A DNA stretch of 64,000 nt from Skeletonema tropicum. Its lineage: Eukaryota; Bacillariophyta; Thalassiosirophyceae; Thalassiosirales; Thalassiosiraceae. Shown here in pieces: positions 23,235 through 33,210 of the stretch. Where the stretch lies: contig CM074133.1 in NCBI GenBank assembly GCA_037178625.1, positions 3,224,001 through 3,288,000 on the forward strand. Direction: 5' to 3'. The notes under the pieces are model-generated. The model saw nothing but the letters and a program-made list of their open reading frames with translations. It did not search any database and was not told the origin of the DNA. Within the stretch, counting starts at the first letter, position 1. The number at the start of each line of letters is the position of its first letter. The position numbers were made by a program, and so were the translations under genes.

Positions 23235-24031
23235 TTAAGTATGGATCGTTGAAATGAAAATGAGACAACATGCTCGCTCGTCGCTCGAGCTCGAGCTTGA
23301 GGTTTTATCCAAAGTTACGGTCAAGGTCAGGTGCAAGTAGCAAGTACCTAATCTGAAGCTCAGAAACTGGTTCGTACAAAAAGAGCTAAGTGTAAGCAGC
23401 AAGGGCGACTTTGATTCGATGTCCAGTATTATTGACACCCAAATCCAAAAAGTGAGGGGAGGTGTGGGGTTTGCAGAACGCCAGATACCCAATGGGCACC
23501 AAATATACCCAAAATAGCTTGTTTCACATCCAAATATTTCAGTGTCGTAGTGGTGTCTACCGGTATTATAAGTCTCACCTCTGAGACAATATCAGCTTCT
23601 AGATGTCACCGTGTGGTTCTGCATATTGCTGTTGTTCTACAAAGTCTTGGACTGGGCCCTCAAAACAAGGGGGGGGGGTTCAATAATACTGGTAATCGAA
23701 TCAAAGTCGCCAAGTAAGGGCGTGAACGGAAGCTCTGTATCCAACAACTGGCTGGCAGTCCTACACCCACTTATCGTAAACTAAAACTAAAATTAAAAAG
23801 TTCAGTCTTCAGATTAAGATTCAGGTTCAGATATTAGTACATATTACATACCAAATAATGATAATTCTAATATGAACAACTAGTATTCCTGGTCAAGCTT
23901 TTTGCATGTAAGATATGGGATGACATTCTGAATCACGAACTCGGCGCTACAAACACCACGTTGAACTTGTCTGAAACTCCATTCGTCATTGTTATCATTA
24001 TCGATGTTGAGTTTCTCTGACAAGGTCTCCC
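23235..24031. repeat. Segmental duplication, copy 1 (LRR gene 3' region)
   Basis: Matches 27776-29175 in the same order: a block around GATCGTTGAAATGAAAATGA, a GGTTTTATCCAAAG block, a block starting GGCGTGAACGGAAGC (about 23718), then the 3' end of the LRR gene. The copies differ by insertions; copy 2 holds the 925-bp TIR element. A 10-G run at 23669-23678 lies inside copy 1. Confidence 0.8.
23880..24031 (-). pseudogene. 3' stub of a BspA-type LRR gene
   Basis: Encodes the C-terminal 50 residues of the LRR protein at 29.0-30.0 kb (ETLSEKLNIDNDNN, SFRQVQRGVC, NVIPYLTCKKLDQE) with few substitutions. Homology stops abruptly at GACAAGGTCTCC; the upstream residues in the open frame are unrelated. 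No LRR repeats remain, so it cannot be functional. Confidence 0.85.
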
Positions 24032-25244
24032 AGTCCATTAAGTTGATGGGAAGTAGGGACTGGGCGTGACATCGTGCGAACACCAAACATCGCCCATGAT
24101 GTCGGATATTTGCGGGATAGTCTGGCCTGGTATTGGCCTGGTATCAGCTACCTCTTGTGCAAATCCACTACACTACTTTGTTGCTACAACCGCATCTAGA
24201 GATGAGTAGCTTAGTCTTAGGGAGATCTTCATCTCCTGCTAATGCTAGCATCAACAGTTCCTACTTCTAGGTTGCTATGGATAGGTTCCTTTTGGGGATG
24301 AGACTATCATAGTTTTTCTGTTTATCATCTGATGAATCTTCCTCGTAGCTCCTCTCATTAGAGACTCATCACTAGAGAAGAATTAACCGATATACTATGT
24401 GTGGGCGACACTTATCTTGGTATATATATGACTGTATGTTGGCAGCGGTCGCTAGCTCTTGGGTAGAGCCATAGAGGACGATTTCTCGTTTGTCTCATTC
24501 CACATTCGAATAGCACTTTACTAACCATATCCAGCTGGTTGTGGGGCGCAGGGTGGGTATTAATCCATGCCACTTGCTGGGTGGCCTCGATGGGTCCATC
24601 ACGTGGTGTTCAAGCCTGTACTTATGATCATTTTGTCGTAATTTACTCCTTTATGCAGTAAGATATAATCATACTGAACGATGTATGTCATGGCATCAGA
24701 ACCTGCAGGTGCATCTGCTGGCTTCCCTAACCACGTGATGCATGTTGACATCAGCGGCAGCGAGCGTATGCATTAACTGAGCGAGAGGACAAATCGTTGG
24801 GGCGCTTTTCAGCTGTGCTCTGAGAGGGGATTTTTGGATATTGTGTGCGGTGATGTTTGAGCCATAAAGAAGTTTAATGATCCTGACTTACTATTGTTCC
24901 ATCCATGCGAAGCGAGCGCAGCGAGCGGAGCATCTCCATGGGGAAGATGAGCCGAACGGAGCGATGCGATGTTCTAAGTGGAGCGTTGCTCTCACAGAGA
25001 ACTATATTCAGTCTAAGTCAGATGCGTACAGTGTCGGTCCTAATAAGAAAGATATAAATATAATGTTTACCGAGGGACTATTGCCCAGGGGTCGAACGCT
25101 GGGTCTACCAATTGCCGGTTTAGCTGACCAAGCGCAGCGCTGTGTTGAATGCGGCGTCGTTACTCTCGGAGAGCGGGTCAATCTGATCGATATATTACGA
25201 AGCAGAGGAGAGATAATAGCTGCGGGCTCGAATTATTATTGATA
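24032..25244. other. Gene-free spacer before a Sel1 gene
   Basis: No ORF with recognisable content. A short self-similar stretch (GAAGCGAGCGCAGCGAGCGG near 24908) is noted. The last 100 bases are the presumed 5' region of the Sel1 gene. Confidence 0.4.
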
Positions 25245-27373
25245 ATGAAGAATGCAAATGCAGATTGTAATGAGGCGGGCACTTTATGTTGTGCTTCCTC
25301 CGGCATCGCAGAAAAAAATGATGATGATGACATCAAATTGAAGAATTGCACCGCTTGTTATCTTGTTCGATATTGCAGCATTGAATGCCAAAAGGAGCAT
25401 CGACCAAAACACAAACAAGCGTGCAAAGAACGCGCCGCAGAACTACGTAACGAGCTTTTATTCAAGCAACCGGAAAGTACGCATCTTGGGGACTGTCCGA
25501 TCTGTATGATGACTCTCCCGCTCGATTCAGAGAAATCTATCATGATGAGTTGTTGCAGCAAAGTGATTTGTAACGGCTGCGCTCATGCCAATCATAAGCG
25601 AGAAGTGGAAGCTTCATTAGTTCCATCGTGCCTATTCTGTCGCAAACATAGGCTCGAAAGTAGTGAAGAAATTATGAAACAACTTATGAAACGAGTTGAG
25701 GCAAATGATCCAGTTGCTATGAGGCGAGTGGCATTTGAACAATACAGCAAGCTAGTCGGCGCGCCATTCGTCGCAAAGGCGCCATACGTCGCAAATCCAA
25801 AATCACTCTTTGCGACGCAAAAAAGAGCTGTGCACCATGAGGCCTCCCACCCTACTACCCTCATTACACAATTAAATGTCGACATTCCAAAGTACTAATG
25901 TAGTTACTAGACCATTTTTTGACGCTGAATTCAATGGTTCAATCGGCGGCTCGCCATATTCAGCAAAAAGAAACGTTTGACCGCCACAATAGCGGTGGTG
26001 ATTTTCACCCCCTTCCGCCCAGAGCACATGTAGCCAGTAGCACGAAGGCGTCGTTGCGGTCCATTAAACGGCAAAAAAGTTTGTATTGGCGACCAATATT
26101 ATATATATGGACGGAATATGCGCTAATTAACCGGGTGTGGGTCTCATGCAATGCCTATCCAACATATCAAATCTATGTCGTCGATTAAGAAAGATTTCCA
26201 CAATTTATCTCAGTCAATAGTGGTATATATCTGACACAAAACATGTTGAAACCACACCATGGATCATAGAGGTCTTGTCTACTATATGATAATCAAAGTT
26301 GTCAAGCTGGACTGCTTCATATTACCACAGTGACTACTACAACTCTCGGTTTCCTGGAATACTAATGATTGTGGGTTATGAGAAGCCGGCCCACCAGCAG
26401 TCGCCTGCACAAGTGTTGTGGCATGATATTAACGTCTTCTCCATGTACAATTGGGACCTTTCACCTCATTAAATCATCAGCCATCTATTGTGCGCCTTTT
26501 GCTGTGGTTGGGGACAAACGTTATAACTGTTATCAGTGGCTTTCCTACAAAGTCTCATGAAATGGGAGGCCGAATGATCGATATAAAACTCCATGATGGC
26601 GTAGATGTTGCGTGTAAATAATAAATCCGAGTAAACTGAACAAGTATCATAGAATATAGAAGGAGTTATTAATGATATACTACTATCATGTTGTCTAAGT
26701 TACATAAACATGAGCATTTCATGACATGCCCGATATGTGCAGACATTCATGTGTATGTGCGTCACCCGCAATTATCATCAAAACTACTTTGAATTGGACG
26801 CTGCAGCTTACATAATTGGAATCAGCGTGAAAAATTGGGTAAGGGAGAGTCTTCTTAGTGTTGTGGAGGGTGTAAGGGAAAGATAATGCTATGGTTTGCC
26901 ATCGGATTTGTCATGTCAGATGCACTTTTTCAAGATTTTTTTAGTGTTTGTGCGTGATTACAGCAAATATCGACGCAATTGAACGGAGCACCACCACCAA
27001 ACGCTGAAGATGCATTCCAAACGATATAAATAGAAAGTTATTAGTCTTTCAGCTTAAAGCATCGGCATATTATTGGCCAATATTGGCGTAGTAATGCCAG
27101 ATTTTCTGCGACGCAACAAGATTTGGCTGGTTGTTGGGGTGAAAAATACCTGTTTCTGTCCAAAATGACGCTTTTTGTGTTCGATATCGGCTTTTCTATC
27201 CGTGCGACGCCGCATCGTCGCATGCGACGAATGATGCGCCGACTAGCAAGGAAGAATATAGAAGTGCATTTGAGTGTTGGACAAAGGCTAATTGGGTGAT
27301 GCCGCTTCGCACTTCAAACTGGCAGCAGCTATTCGTGGGCAAGGTGTTGTGAAGGATACGAAAATGATGATGG
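25245..27373 (+). pseudogene. MYND-RING-Sel1 gene split by a transposon
   Basis: The ATG at 25245 opens a family N-terminus: MYND part with CCASSG, where the second zinc Cys is Ser (residue 19), then CTACYLVRYC and ECQKEH, and a RING-like part (CPIC, CCSKVIC; CLFC in place of CPFC). The frame reaches the first Sel1 repeat at FEQYSK and is interrupted at 25751 by the element at 25752-27246. Homology resumes at 27247 with KEEYRSAFECWTKA, followed by a frame slip, GDAASHFKLAAA and GQGVVKD, and stops near 27373. The rest of the Sel1 half is gone. The frame into the element would give a 217-aa truncated product. Confidence 0.88.
25752..27246. mobile_element. 1495-bp TIR transposon (non-autonomous)
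   Basis: The ends are inverted: CTAGTCGGCGCGCCATTCG at 25752 and, read from the other side, CTAGTCGGCGCATCATTCG ending at 27246. Both continue into GTCGC-rich subterminal motifs. A direct CAAG occurs at 25748-25751 and 27247-27250. Removing the element and one CAAG restores the Sel1 reading frame exactly (AGC AAG GAA GAA), which defines a 4-bp target duplication. No transposase ORF of meaningful size lies inside, so movement would depend on another element. The superfamily is not identified. Confidence 0.88.
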
Positions 27374-27775
27374 TTACTCCTATCTGTTATCTCGAAGTCT
27401 CAGCTCCTACATACGTCAAAGTACATAACCATAGATACCACCTACACAAATCACTTGTTTTCACCCCTCTCATCATCCCAAACCAACCATCGCTGAGTAG
27501 AGATAACCGAGACCTGTAGTGTGCTGTATGTCGTCAGAGACGTCAGAGTCAACGCGAGCGCGCGCGGCGCGGTGAGGTGTCTCTATCTCTGGTATCCAGT
27601 TTTTAAGGCTAACCCGAAAGACAGTTCACGATGGGACACAATCAACAAACAACATGAGACCCGCTTCTAATAATTACAATATTGCCTGACTCGTACTTAG
27701 ATGGATGGAGTAGTAAACAGTATATATCTTCGTACATAGGTCAAGCGTCCAAGCCATAACTTCTTCGATGGATAC
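27374..27775. other. Gene-free spacer
   Basis: Follows the broken Sel1 tail. Contains a GC-rich CGCGAGCGCGCGCGGCGCGG patch near 27552-27571. No gene seen. Confidence 0.4.
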
Positions 27776-28052
27776 GATCGTTGAAATGAAAATGAGACAG
27801 TACAATACATAGATAGCATGCTCGCGCGCTCGTCGCTCGAGCTCGGGTTTTATCCAAAGCGAGCCCTTCCAAAGCCAGCCACGGTCAAGGCCTACGATAC
27901 GGCCTTCTTCAGAAACCCGGTTAGAGTACAAAAGAGCTCTAGCAAATAGAGTGGTTTTATTTGGTTCGGAACGCTGTTTTTGTGCGCATTGCGCGCGAGT
28001 GGTGACGTCAGGTGTGACAAATTAGCGTGCGACCCGTTTGCGTTCCGAACGA

Positions 28053-28110
28053 GTTGGGCACGCAAACGGGCCGCAAACGACCTCGTTTGCGGCCCGTTTG
28101 CGTGCCCAAC
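28053..28110. repeat. 28-bp perfect palindrome with 2-nt spacer
   Basis: 28053-28080 and 28083-28110 are perfect reverse complements around CC. Within each arm the motif CGCAAACGG is partly repeated, and CGTTTGCGTTCCGAAC just upstream (28035-28050) is a related sequence. This would form a strong cruciform or RNA hairpin near the left end of the TIR element. Confidence 0.9.
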
Positions 28111-28238
28111 ATTTCACGTAGGAATTGGTACAGATTAGATTTTCGATCGAAAGCTATGGAAAGATGAGCATGGAGGATCTTTTGTAGGAGTAATCAACTA
28201 GAGGCAAACTTGTAAACTATTGTAATAACAATATCATC

Positions 28239-28670
28239 ATGTCTTCAGATCCCTCTATGGACGGCAACAGTGGCCGCCTTGCTGTAGGCAACGGTGGCGG
28301 CAGTGGCGGCAGCGGCGGCGACCATGCGTCGGCCGGTACATCCGGCAGGAACAACAGCACCAATGGTGGTGGCGTCAACACACCTCTCCGGAACAACACA
28401 ACTGCCTCTGATGGCAGAGCAAGAGCAAATTTACCCAGTCTAGCCAATGTCAAGCGGAATCATGGCATTCAGTAAGCAATGTCATTGAAAACACCTGCAG
28501 ACGATTCCACACCAAATGAAGTGTCCGTCGAAAGGAGACCATCCCAGAGTGTAGATGCATCCATCTGTCATTTTTATCAGCTTCCCGAAGTGGTCTGCGC
28601 CTTGCTGCACCTGTGGAACGACGAACAAAACGTTGTCGGGCCATGGTACCTCTTGTGTCATGTGATGTGA
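28239..28670 (+). CDS. Small ORF inside TIR element (doubtful)
   Basis: An ATG frame of 78 codons (28239-28475), Gly/Ser/Asn-rich (GNGGGSGGSGG, then NNTTASDGRARANLPSL), is followed after one stop codon by a second 63-codon frame in the same phase (28479-28670; TPADDSTPNEVSVERRPSQ, later YQLPEVVCALLHLWNDEQN). The shared phase suggests one protein with a single stop, or two exons. I do not recognise it. It may be remnant cargo of the element or chance. Confidence 0.3.
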
Positions 28671-29027
28671 AAATGTTGTGAGATGTGAGTGATGACAAAC
28701 ACCACAGCTTTCATCGCCTTTTTGTCGCCTTTCCATCGCCTCCTCATCGCCCCAGCGACCGGCCCGGATAAAACCACCAGAACGCAAAAAAGCAGAACCA
28801 ATGATCCGGCACCCATGACGTCACCAAACGACAGATCAGCGTGCAGCGTTCCGAACCAAATAAAACCACTCTAATAAAGGCGTGAACGGAAGCTCTGTAT
28901 CCAACAACTGGCTGGCAGTCCTACACCCACTTACACCGTAAACTCAATAAAAAGTTCAGTCTTCAGATTCAGGTTCAGATATTAGTACATATTACATACC
29001 AAATAATGATAATTCTAATATGAACAA

Positions 29028-30029
29028 CTATTCCTGGTCAAGCTTTTTGCATGTAAGATATGGGATGACGTTCTGAATCACGAAGTCAGCACTACAAACA
29101 CCACGTTGAACTTGTCTGAAACTCCATTCCTCATTGTTATCGTTATCGATGTTGAGTTTCTCTGACAAGGTCTCCTCGAGCGAGACAGAAGAGATGGCCG
29201 CGAGAGACTTGTTATCATTATCTCTCTCCTTCTCTGCGTCAGCTATTTTGGCCCCCCAAAGAGCGAGTTCAAGTATGGTCATACACTCCTTTAGTAAGGC
29301 ATAGTGCTCAGCTTTGTAGCGATCCATGCTGTTCAGGACTGATTGCATCCATTCTTGAATTGCTCTAGTCTTGTCCACCGCTCGTGCATCAATAACGGGG
29401 AGAACTTGATTGATACGGTTGATCTCGTCATTTGCTGCATTCCTCCACTCCTCGAGGTGCAGAGATGACACAAAGTCGTGCACGCCACCAATCAGATCAA
29501 TTCGTACAAGTCGGCTACAAGTGATAAACGCACCATCCTGGAGCAAGCCTTCTTTCAACGGCATGGATACTTTTTCAAGAGAATGGCATCCAGCAAATGC
29601 ATATCCCTCAACAAGTTCGAGGTCTAAGGGGAGGTTCAACTCAGTGATGGCGCAGTCTTGAAAGGCACGGAGTCCAATCCTTCTAACACAAGGCATCTTG
29701 AGGAATGCTAGAGACGTGCACTGATCGAATGCACTCTCTCCGATTGTTTCCAAGTCTTTGCCAAACTCCACCCTAGACAGTTCCCAGCACGCGTAAAACG
29801 CCGAATATTCAACGTTCTTGACGCCAGGCATCACGATTTCTGGTAAGAAACCGCATAGAACGAACGCATGCGACTCAATTGTGTCAACATCGTCATGGAG
29901 ATGTATGCCTTGGAGGTAGTCGTTTCTTTCAAAGGCAAAGGCGGCGATGGACGTGACGTTCGGGTGTACTTCTGCGAAAGGGACGAAAGGGGCTCGCCCT
30001 CCCGTGTAGATGAAGACTGGCATTGACAT
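29028..30029 (-). CDS. BspA-type (LRR_5) leucine-rich repeat protein
   Basis: 333 aa from the first in-frame ATG at 30029 (MSMPVFIYTGG; a second ATG lies two codons later). The frame upstream has no ATG before a stop. Residues 20-170 hold six or so LRR_5 repeats with the pattern I-x-x-x-A-F-x-x-C: TSIAAFAFERND, DTIESHAFVLC, NVEYSAFYAC, ETIGESAFDQC, RRIGLRAFQDC, LVEGYAFAGC. A helical segment with an Asp/Asn-rich stretch follows. The tail RGVCSADFVIQNVIPYLTC is the usual C-terminal block of the large diatom family. Bacterial BspA repeats mediate binding; in diatoms the function is unknown. No signal peptide is seen. The 3' end is duplicated at 23.9 kb. Confidence 0.85.
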   Translation of the reverse strand: MSMPVFIYTGGRAPFVPFAEVHPNVTSIAAFAFERNDYLQGIHLHDDVDTIESHAFVLCGFLPEIVMPGVKNVEYSAFYACWELSRVEFGKDLETIGESAFDQCTSLAFLKMPCVRRIGLRAFQDCAITELNLPLDLELVEGYAFAGCHSLEKVSMPLKEGLLQDGAFITCSRLVRIDLIGGVHDFVSSLHLEEWRNAANDEINRINQVLPVIDARAVDKTRAIQEWMQSVLNSMDRYKAEHYALLKECMTILELALWGAKIADAEKERDNDNKSLAAISSVSLEETLSEKLNIDNDNNEEWSFRQVQRGVCSADFVIQNVIPYLTCKKLDQE

Positions 30030-31650
30030 TGAGATGAGAGTGAGAGGACGAGGACGAGGAGAAGACGACACGATGACGATTTGATGGTGGGAGGTGGGAG
30101 GATCTCATGCCATGAGCGAGGTCAAGGCAAGTATGTGTAGGAGTATGTGTTTTGTTGTTTCTTCATGAATGAATGGGTCCTTACATAGTTATTTCTTCTG
30201 TCTCAGTGTAAGTCTCCTTTATCTGTCCTCCGGGACTACCAGTGCATTGGGCCTATGACCCTATGTACACCTAAACACGGAAGCGGAAGCGGAAGGAATA
30301 GGATGGAAGCCGATCGAAGCAAGAGAAAAAAGTTTTCATGACTTTCAGTTTCAGGTAGGTACTTACTTATGGAAACAAAACTCTCTCTCTAGAGATTCCA
30401 TATTCCATCCAGAACAAGTTTTGTGTAAATTAGGCGTTGGGGCCGGCCGGATAACTTCTTGCTTTGTTTCACAACTTTGCCTTTTGCGTCACAACATGTT
30501 CTGCAGTCGTTGTGATTGATCGGCTCGAGCTCCACTCCGCCCCGGCAAGCCCTCCAAAACATCTCGCCTGATTATTGACGTTCTAACGGCCCTTGCATCA
30601 AGTATATTATAATCAAACTATGATAAGCTAAACACCGCACCACCAGGTTTGGATGGATAGAAGAGAGTGCTGGTGTGTGATGGCATTGATGGGTGGGACG
30701 AGGGTTATGGTTATTGGTACGCACGTAAGTGAGTACCTTGGTACATAAGTAGGATATCCATGTGGCAAGAATTAGTTGAATTTGAATGAGGAATCGTCCT
30801 TGTCTTGTGGACAATAATTGTTGGCCACTCCGGTCTGAAGTAATGTCCCCTGTATAAGGCAAATACGAATAGTTTTGGGTGAGGACTTGGACTGTTGTGC
30901 TCTCCGTTGGGTATGAGTGCTTTTAGCTTTGAGTTTGATCCGGCTGATCCATTTGCTATACCTATACCTATACAAACTTCGAGTTGGGTGTAACATAGTT
31001 GTTGAATATGCGTTGAGGAATTTGGAGTGGTCGATGTTGTGGAGATGATTGGTGGTTCTGGTGTAGTTGTGCCTTAGAGGAAGTGGTGTGAGACCAAAGA
31101 GTCCAAGCGGGCTGATTGCAAATGAGATAGCTGCATGTTGTAATGGAAGAGATCGCTAGTGATTTGCTTGCCCTATCCTCTCCTTTTGTACTAACTCCGT
31201 GACACTGCTCTCTCATTTGTCTACAGCCACAAATATTGCTACTTGTTGCAGGTTCCAATTCCAAGCTGCACAGGTACTCAACCTTGTGTGTTGCCTTTCT
31301 AGAGAAAGAGCATCCCAGAGATTTGATCTCTAAAAAGGCATTGACGTCTGACTTATTGGGCACTAGGACTTGGGTACATAAAGAAAGTGACTCAAAATAG
31401 TGGGATGGGATCACTGAAGAGAAATTAATAGTAGTAGCTAGCGTCGAGTGACAAGCATCTTTAATTTCGTTACGGTTGTACGCTGCACGGAGTGTCTTGA
31501 TGCTGAAAAATGATGCTGCAGATTTCGATTATACGTCTTATTAATAGGAGTATCTTTTTGTGGCAGTTGCATTGCACTTTTGCCTGAGTGAAAGTGCTCA
31601 ATCCAGAAGCTAAGACTAAGAGTATATTTTTTGAACTTCTTTTTCTTTCT
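30030..31650. other. Gene-free spacer
   Basis: 1.6 kb between two minus-strand loci. ORFs up to 148 codons exist on the minus strand (30968-31414), but they have no domain, no family resemblance and low-complexity tails. CT-rich stretches near 30383 and TACCTATACCTATACC near 30959 are the only notable patterns. Confidence 0.45.
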
Positions 31651-32585
31651 TTACATAGTCGGTAAGTCCTTCTGCGGACTCTTCGTTGCATCTGCAGCGG
31701 CCTGGTGTGCACGCAGAACAGTTGTAAGTTCCTCTTTGCTGCAAAATCCCTCTCTATATGCTTCCAACAGCCATTTGGTTGATGCAGAGATTATCCAATG
31801 TTTTACTGCTCTCTCAATATTGCCAATGTTAAACTCGTGAGTCCCAAGTTGGTATCTAGTTCCGGGGTGACCGGCAATAGCTGCCTCTTCCAGGTGGTAA
31901 ATTTCCTTTTCCATATCCTTCTCAACACCATTTCCTAAATCATACAAATGAGCCAGACAAACACATGTGACTCAACATTTCCCAACTCAGCAGCCTTTGT
32001 CCAATATTCAAATGCACCACGATAGTCTCCTTTCTGAAATTGTTTTACTCCTTGACGGTAAATAGGGAGTGGATCATTCGCCTCTAATCTTTTCATCTCT
32101 CAAGTTTCTCACATTGTTCATCTGTGACGGGAAGTACCTTTCGACAAAATGGGCACGATGGCATCAATGATGCTTTTATCTGACGCATCTTATTGGCGGT
32201 ATCAATCACAGCCGTTGCAAATAATTTTACTGCACAACAAGTATACACGGGAGATTTTGTTTTATCAAGCAGCAATGGTAAGCAACAGATTGGACAGTCC
32301 CCCATATATGGGTGCTCTCTGGGTGTTTGAATAATAATTCATCTCGTAATTCAGCCGCCCGTTTTTTGCACGCTTCTTCGTGCTGCGGTTTATGTTCTTG
32401 ACAATCATTGCTGCAATATTTTACAAGATCGCAATCATTGCAATCATCACATGCTTTCAATATTGAATGTCATTAACTTCGGCAATGCCACAAGAAGCAC
32501 GACAACATGATGTTGTGTTGATGTTGTTTGTATCTTCGCCACAACGACATGATGATGAGTCCGCCTCATTATCTTCGCTGCTCAT
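31651..32585 (-). pseudogene. MYND-RING-Sel1 family pseudogene, multiply frameshifted
   Basis: The start at 32585 (MSSEDNEADSSS) leads through an extra Cys/Asn/Thr segment to RASCGIAEVND, then shifts. MYND part 2 (DLVKYCSNDCQEHK) is in another frame; a shift follows at PESTHI before the CPICCLP part; CPFCRK is followed by a stop; the Sel1 half shifts again near 31947 before ending at AADATKSPQKDLP. At least four frame changes and one stop are visible. All domains are still traceable, so the decay is not ancient. Confidence 0.88.
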
Positions 32586-32817
32586 ATTTTTATCACACCG
32601 CCTCCGCTACTGCAATGCAATATTTAGTGTGAGTGGTGGTGAATAGAGCGTGCAACATCTATCCACGCACCTACATACTCCTACCTGTCTCTACATATTT
32701 CTATGGGAGTCCACCGCCATCGCGACTACATTTTTTTTATCTTCAAAAAGTGGTGAGTGGTGCCGCTTTGTAAACCTTCAGAAAGAGTCCCACGCACGTG
32801 ACGGCCGACGGCCCACC
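32586..32817 (-). repeat. Upstream region shared with the 19.98-kb Sel1 pseudogene
   Basis: Counterpart of 19981-20214, with the same two conserved blocks in the same order and orientation relative to the start codon. Confidence 0.7.
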
Positions 32818-33210
32818 TTCCACGCTTCATTCACCACCACGCACACCGCAAATCCGTCATGCGTGATTAGTAGCGTGATTGATTGAGTGATCGCGTGACG
32901 ATCAACACGTGATTGTGTGCGATCAAACAATCAATCACGCGATCAAACCGATTACGTGATCACGCTCATCACGCTCACTCCGCCTCTCATCATGACCATG
33001 AAATTTGCCATCGCTCGTCCTATCATAACTGTGTGTAGTCCTTCTTGCCACTATCTCTAGAGAGAGAGAGCCACCTGAGAGTCTCTAGAGAGCGCTATCA
33101 AAAGAAGGCGTTGACGTATCGGGCACTGCTCTTACTTTTTGCGGCGGCGGTGATCGAGTAGCTCTCTGCTTGTCAAAAATCTCTCTTTTTCGGCGCAGCG
33201 TACATCTCTC
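32818..33210. promoter_or_regulatory. Spacer upstream of the P5A ATPase gene
   Basis: Contains a cluster of short inverted and direct motifs (GTGATTGATTGAGTGATC, ACACGTGATTG, GCGATCAAAC, TTACGTGATCACGC; 32868-32980), rich in GATC and CGTGAT. These could be binding sites or simple duplication noise. A 10-bp agagagagag run lies at about 33061. This is the presumed promoter of the ATPase; no core element could be fixed. Confidence 0.4.

Larger units (their letters stand above)
27948..28872. mobile_element. 925-bp TIR element with internal palindrome
   Basis: Arms 27948-27976 and 28844-28872 are perfect 29-bp reverse complements (read GAGTGGTTTTATTTGGTTCG inward). Weaker inverted similarity continues inward, including GGTGACGTCA on both sides. 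If the TIR begins at GAGTGG, TA flanks both ends, as in TA-targeting elements. Inside are a 28-bp perfect palindrome (28053-28110) and a Gly/Ser/Asn-rich ORF. No transposase is visible. Confidence 0.8.
27776..29175. repeat. Segmental duplication, copy 2 (LRR gene 3' region)
   Basis: Counterpart of 23235-24031. The shared blocks are interrupted at 27948-28872 by a TIR element, so the insertion at this site has no counterpart in copy 1. The right-hand block (28876-29175) includes the 3' flank and last 50 codons of the LRR gene. Confidence 0.8.

Noticed and set aside
24886..25244. ORF of 121 codons just upstream of the split Sel1 gene
   Set aside because: Overlaps the Sel1 gene's 5' region in another frame, without domain content.
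30968..31414. 148-codon minus-strand ORF
   Set aside because: No domain, no family resemblance, no matching splice context; length is expected by chance in a 1.6-kb spacer.
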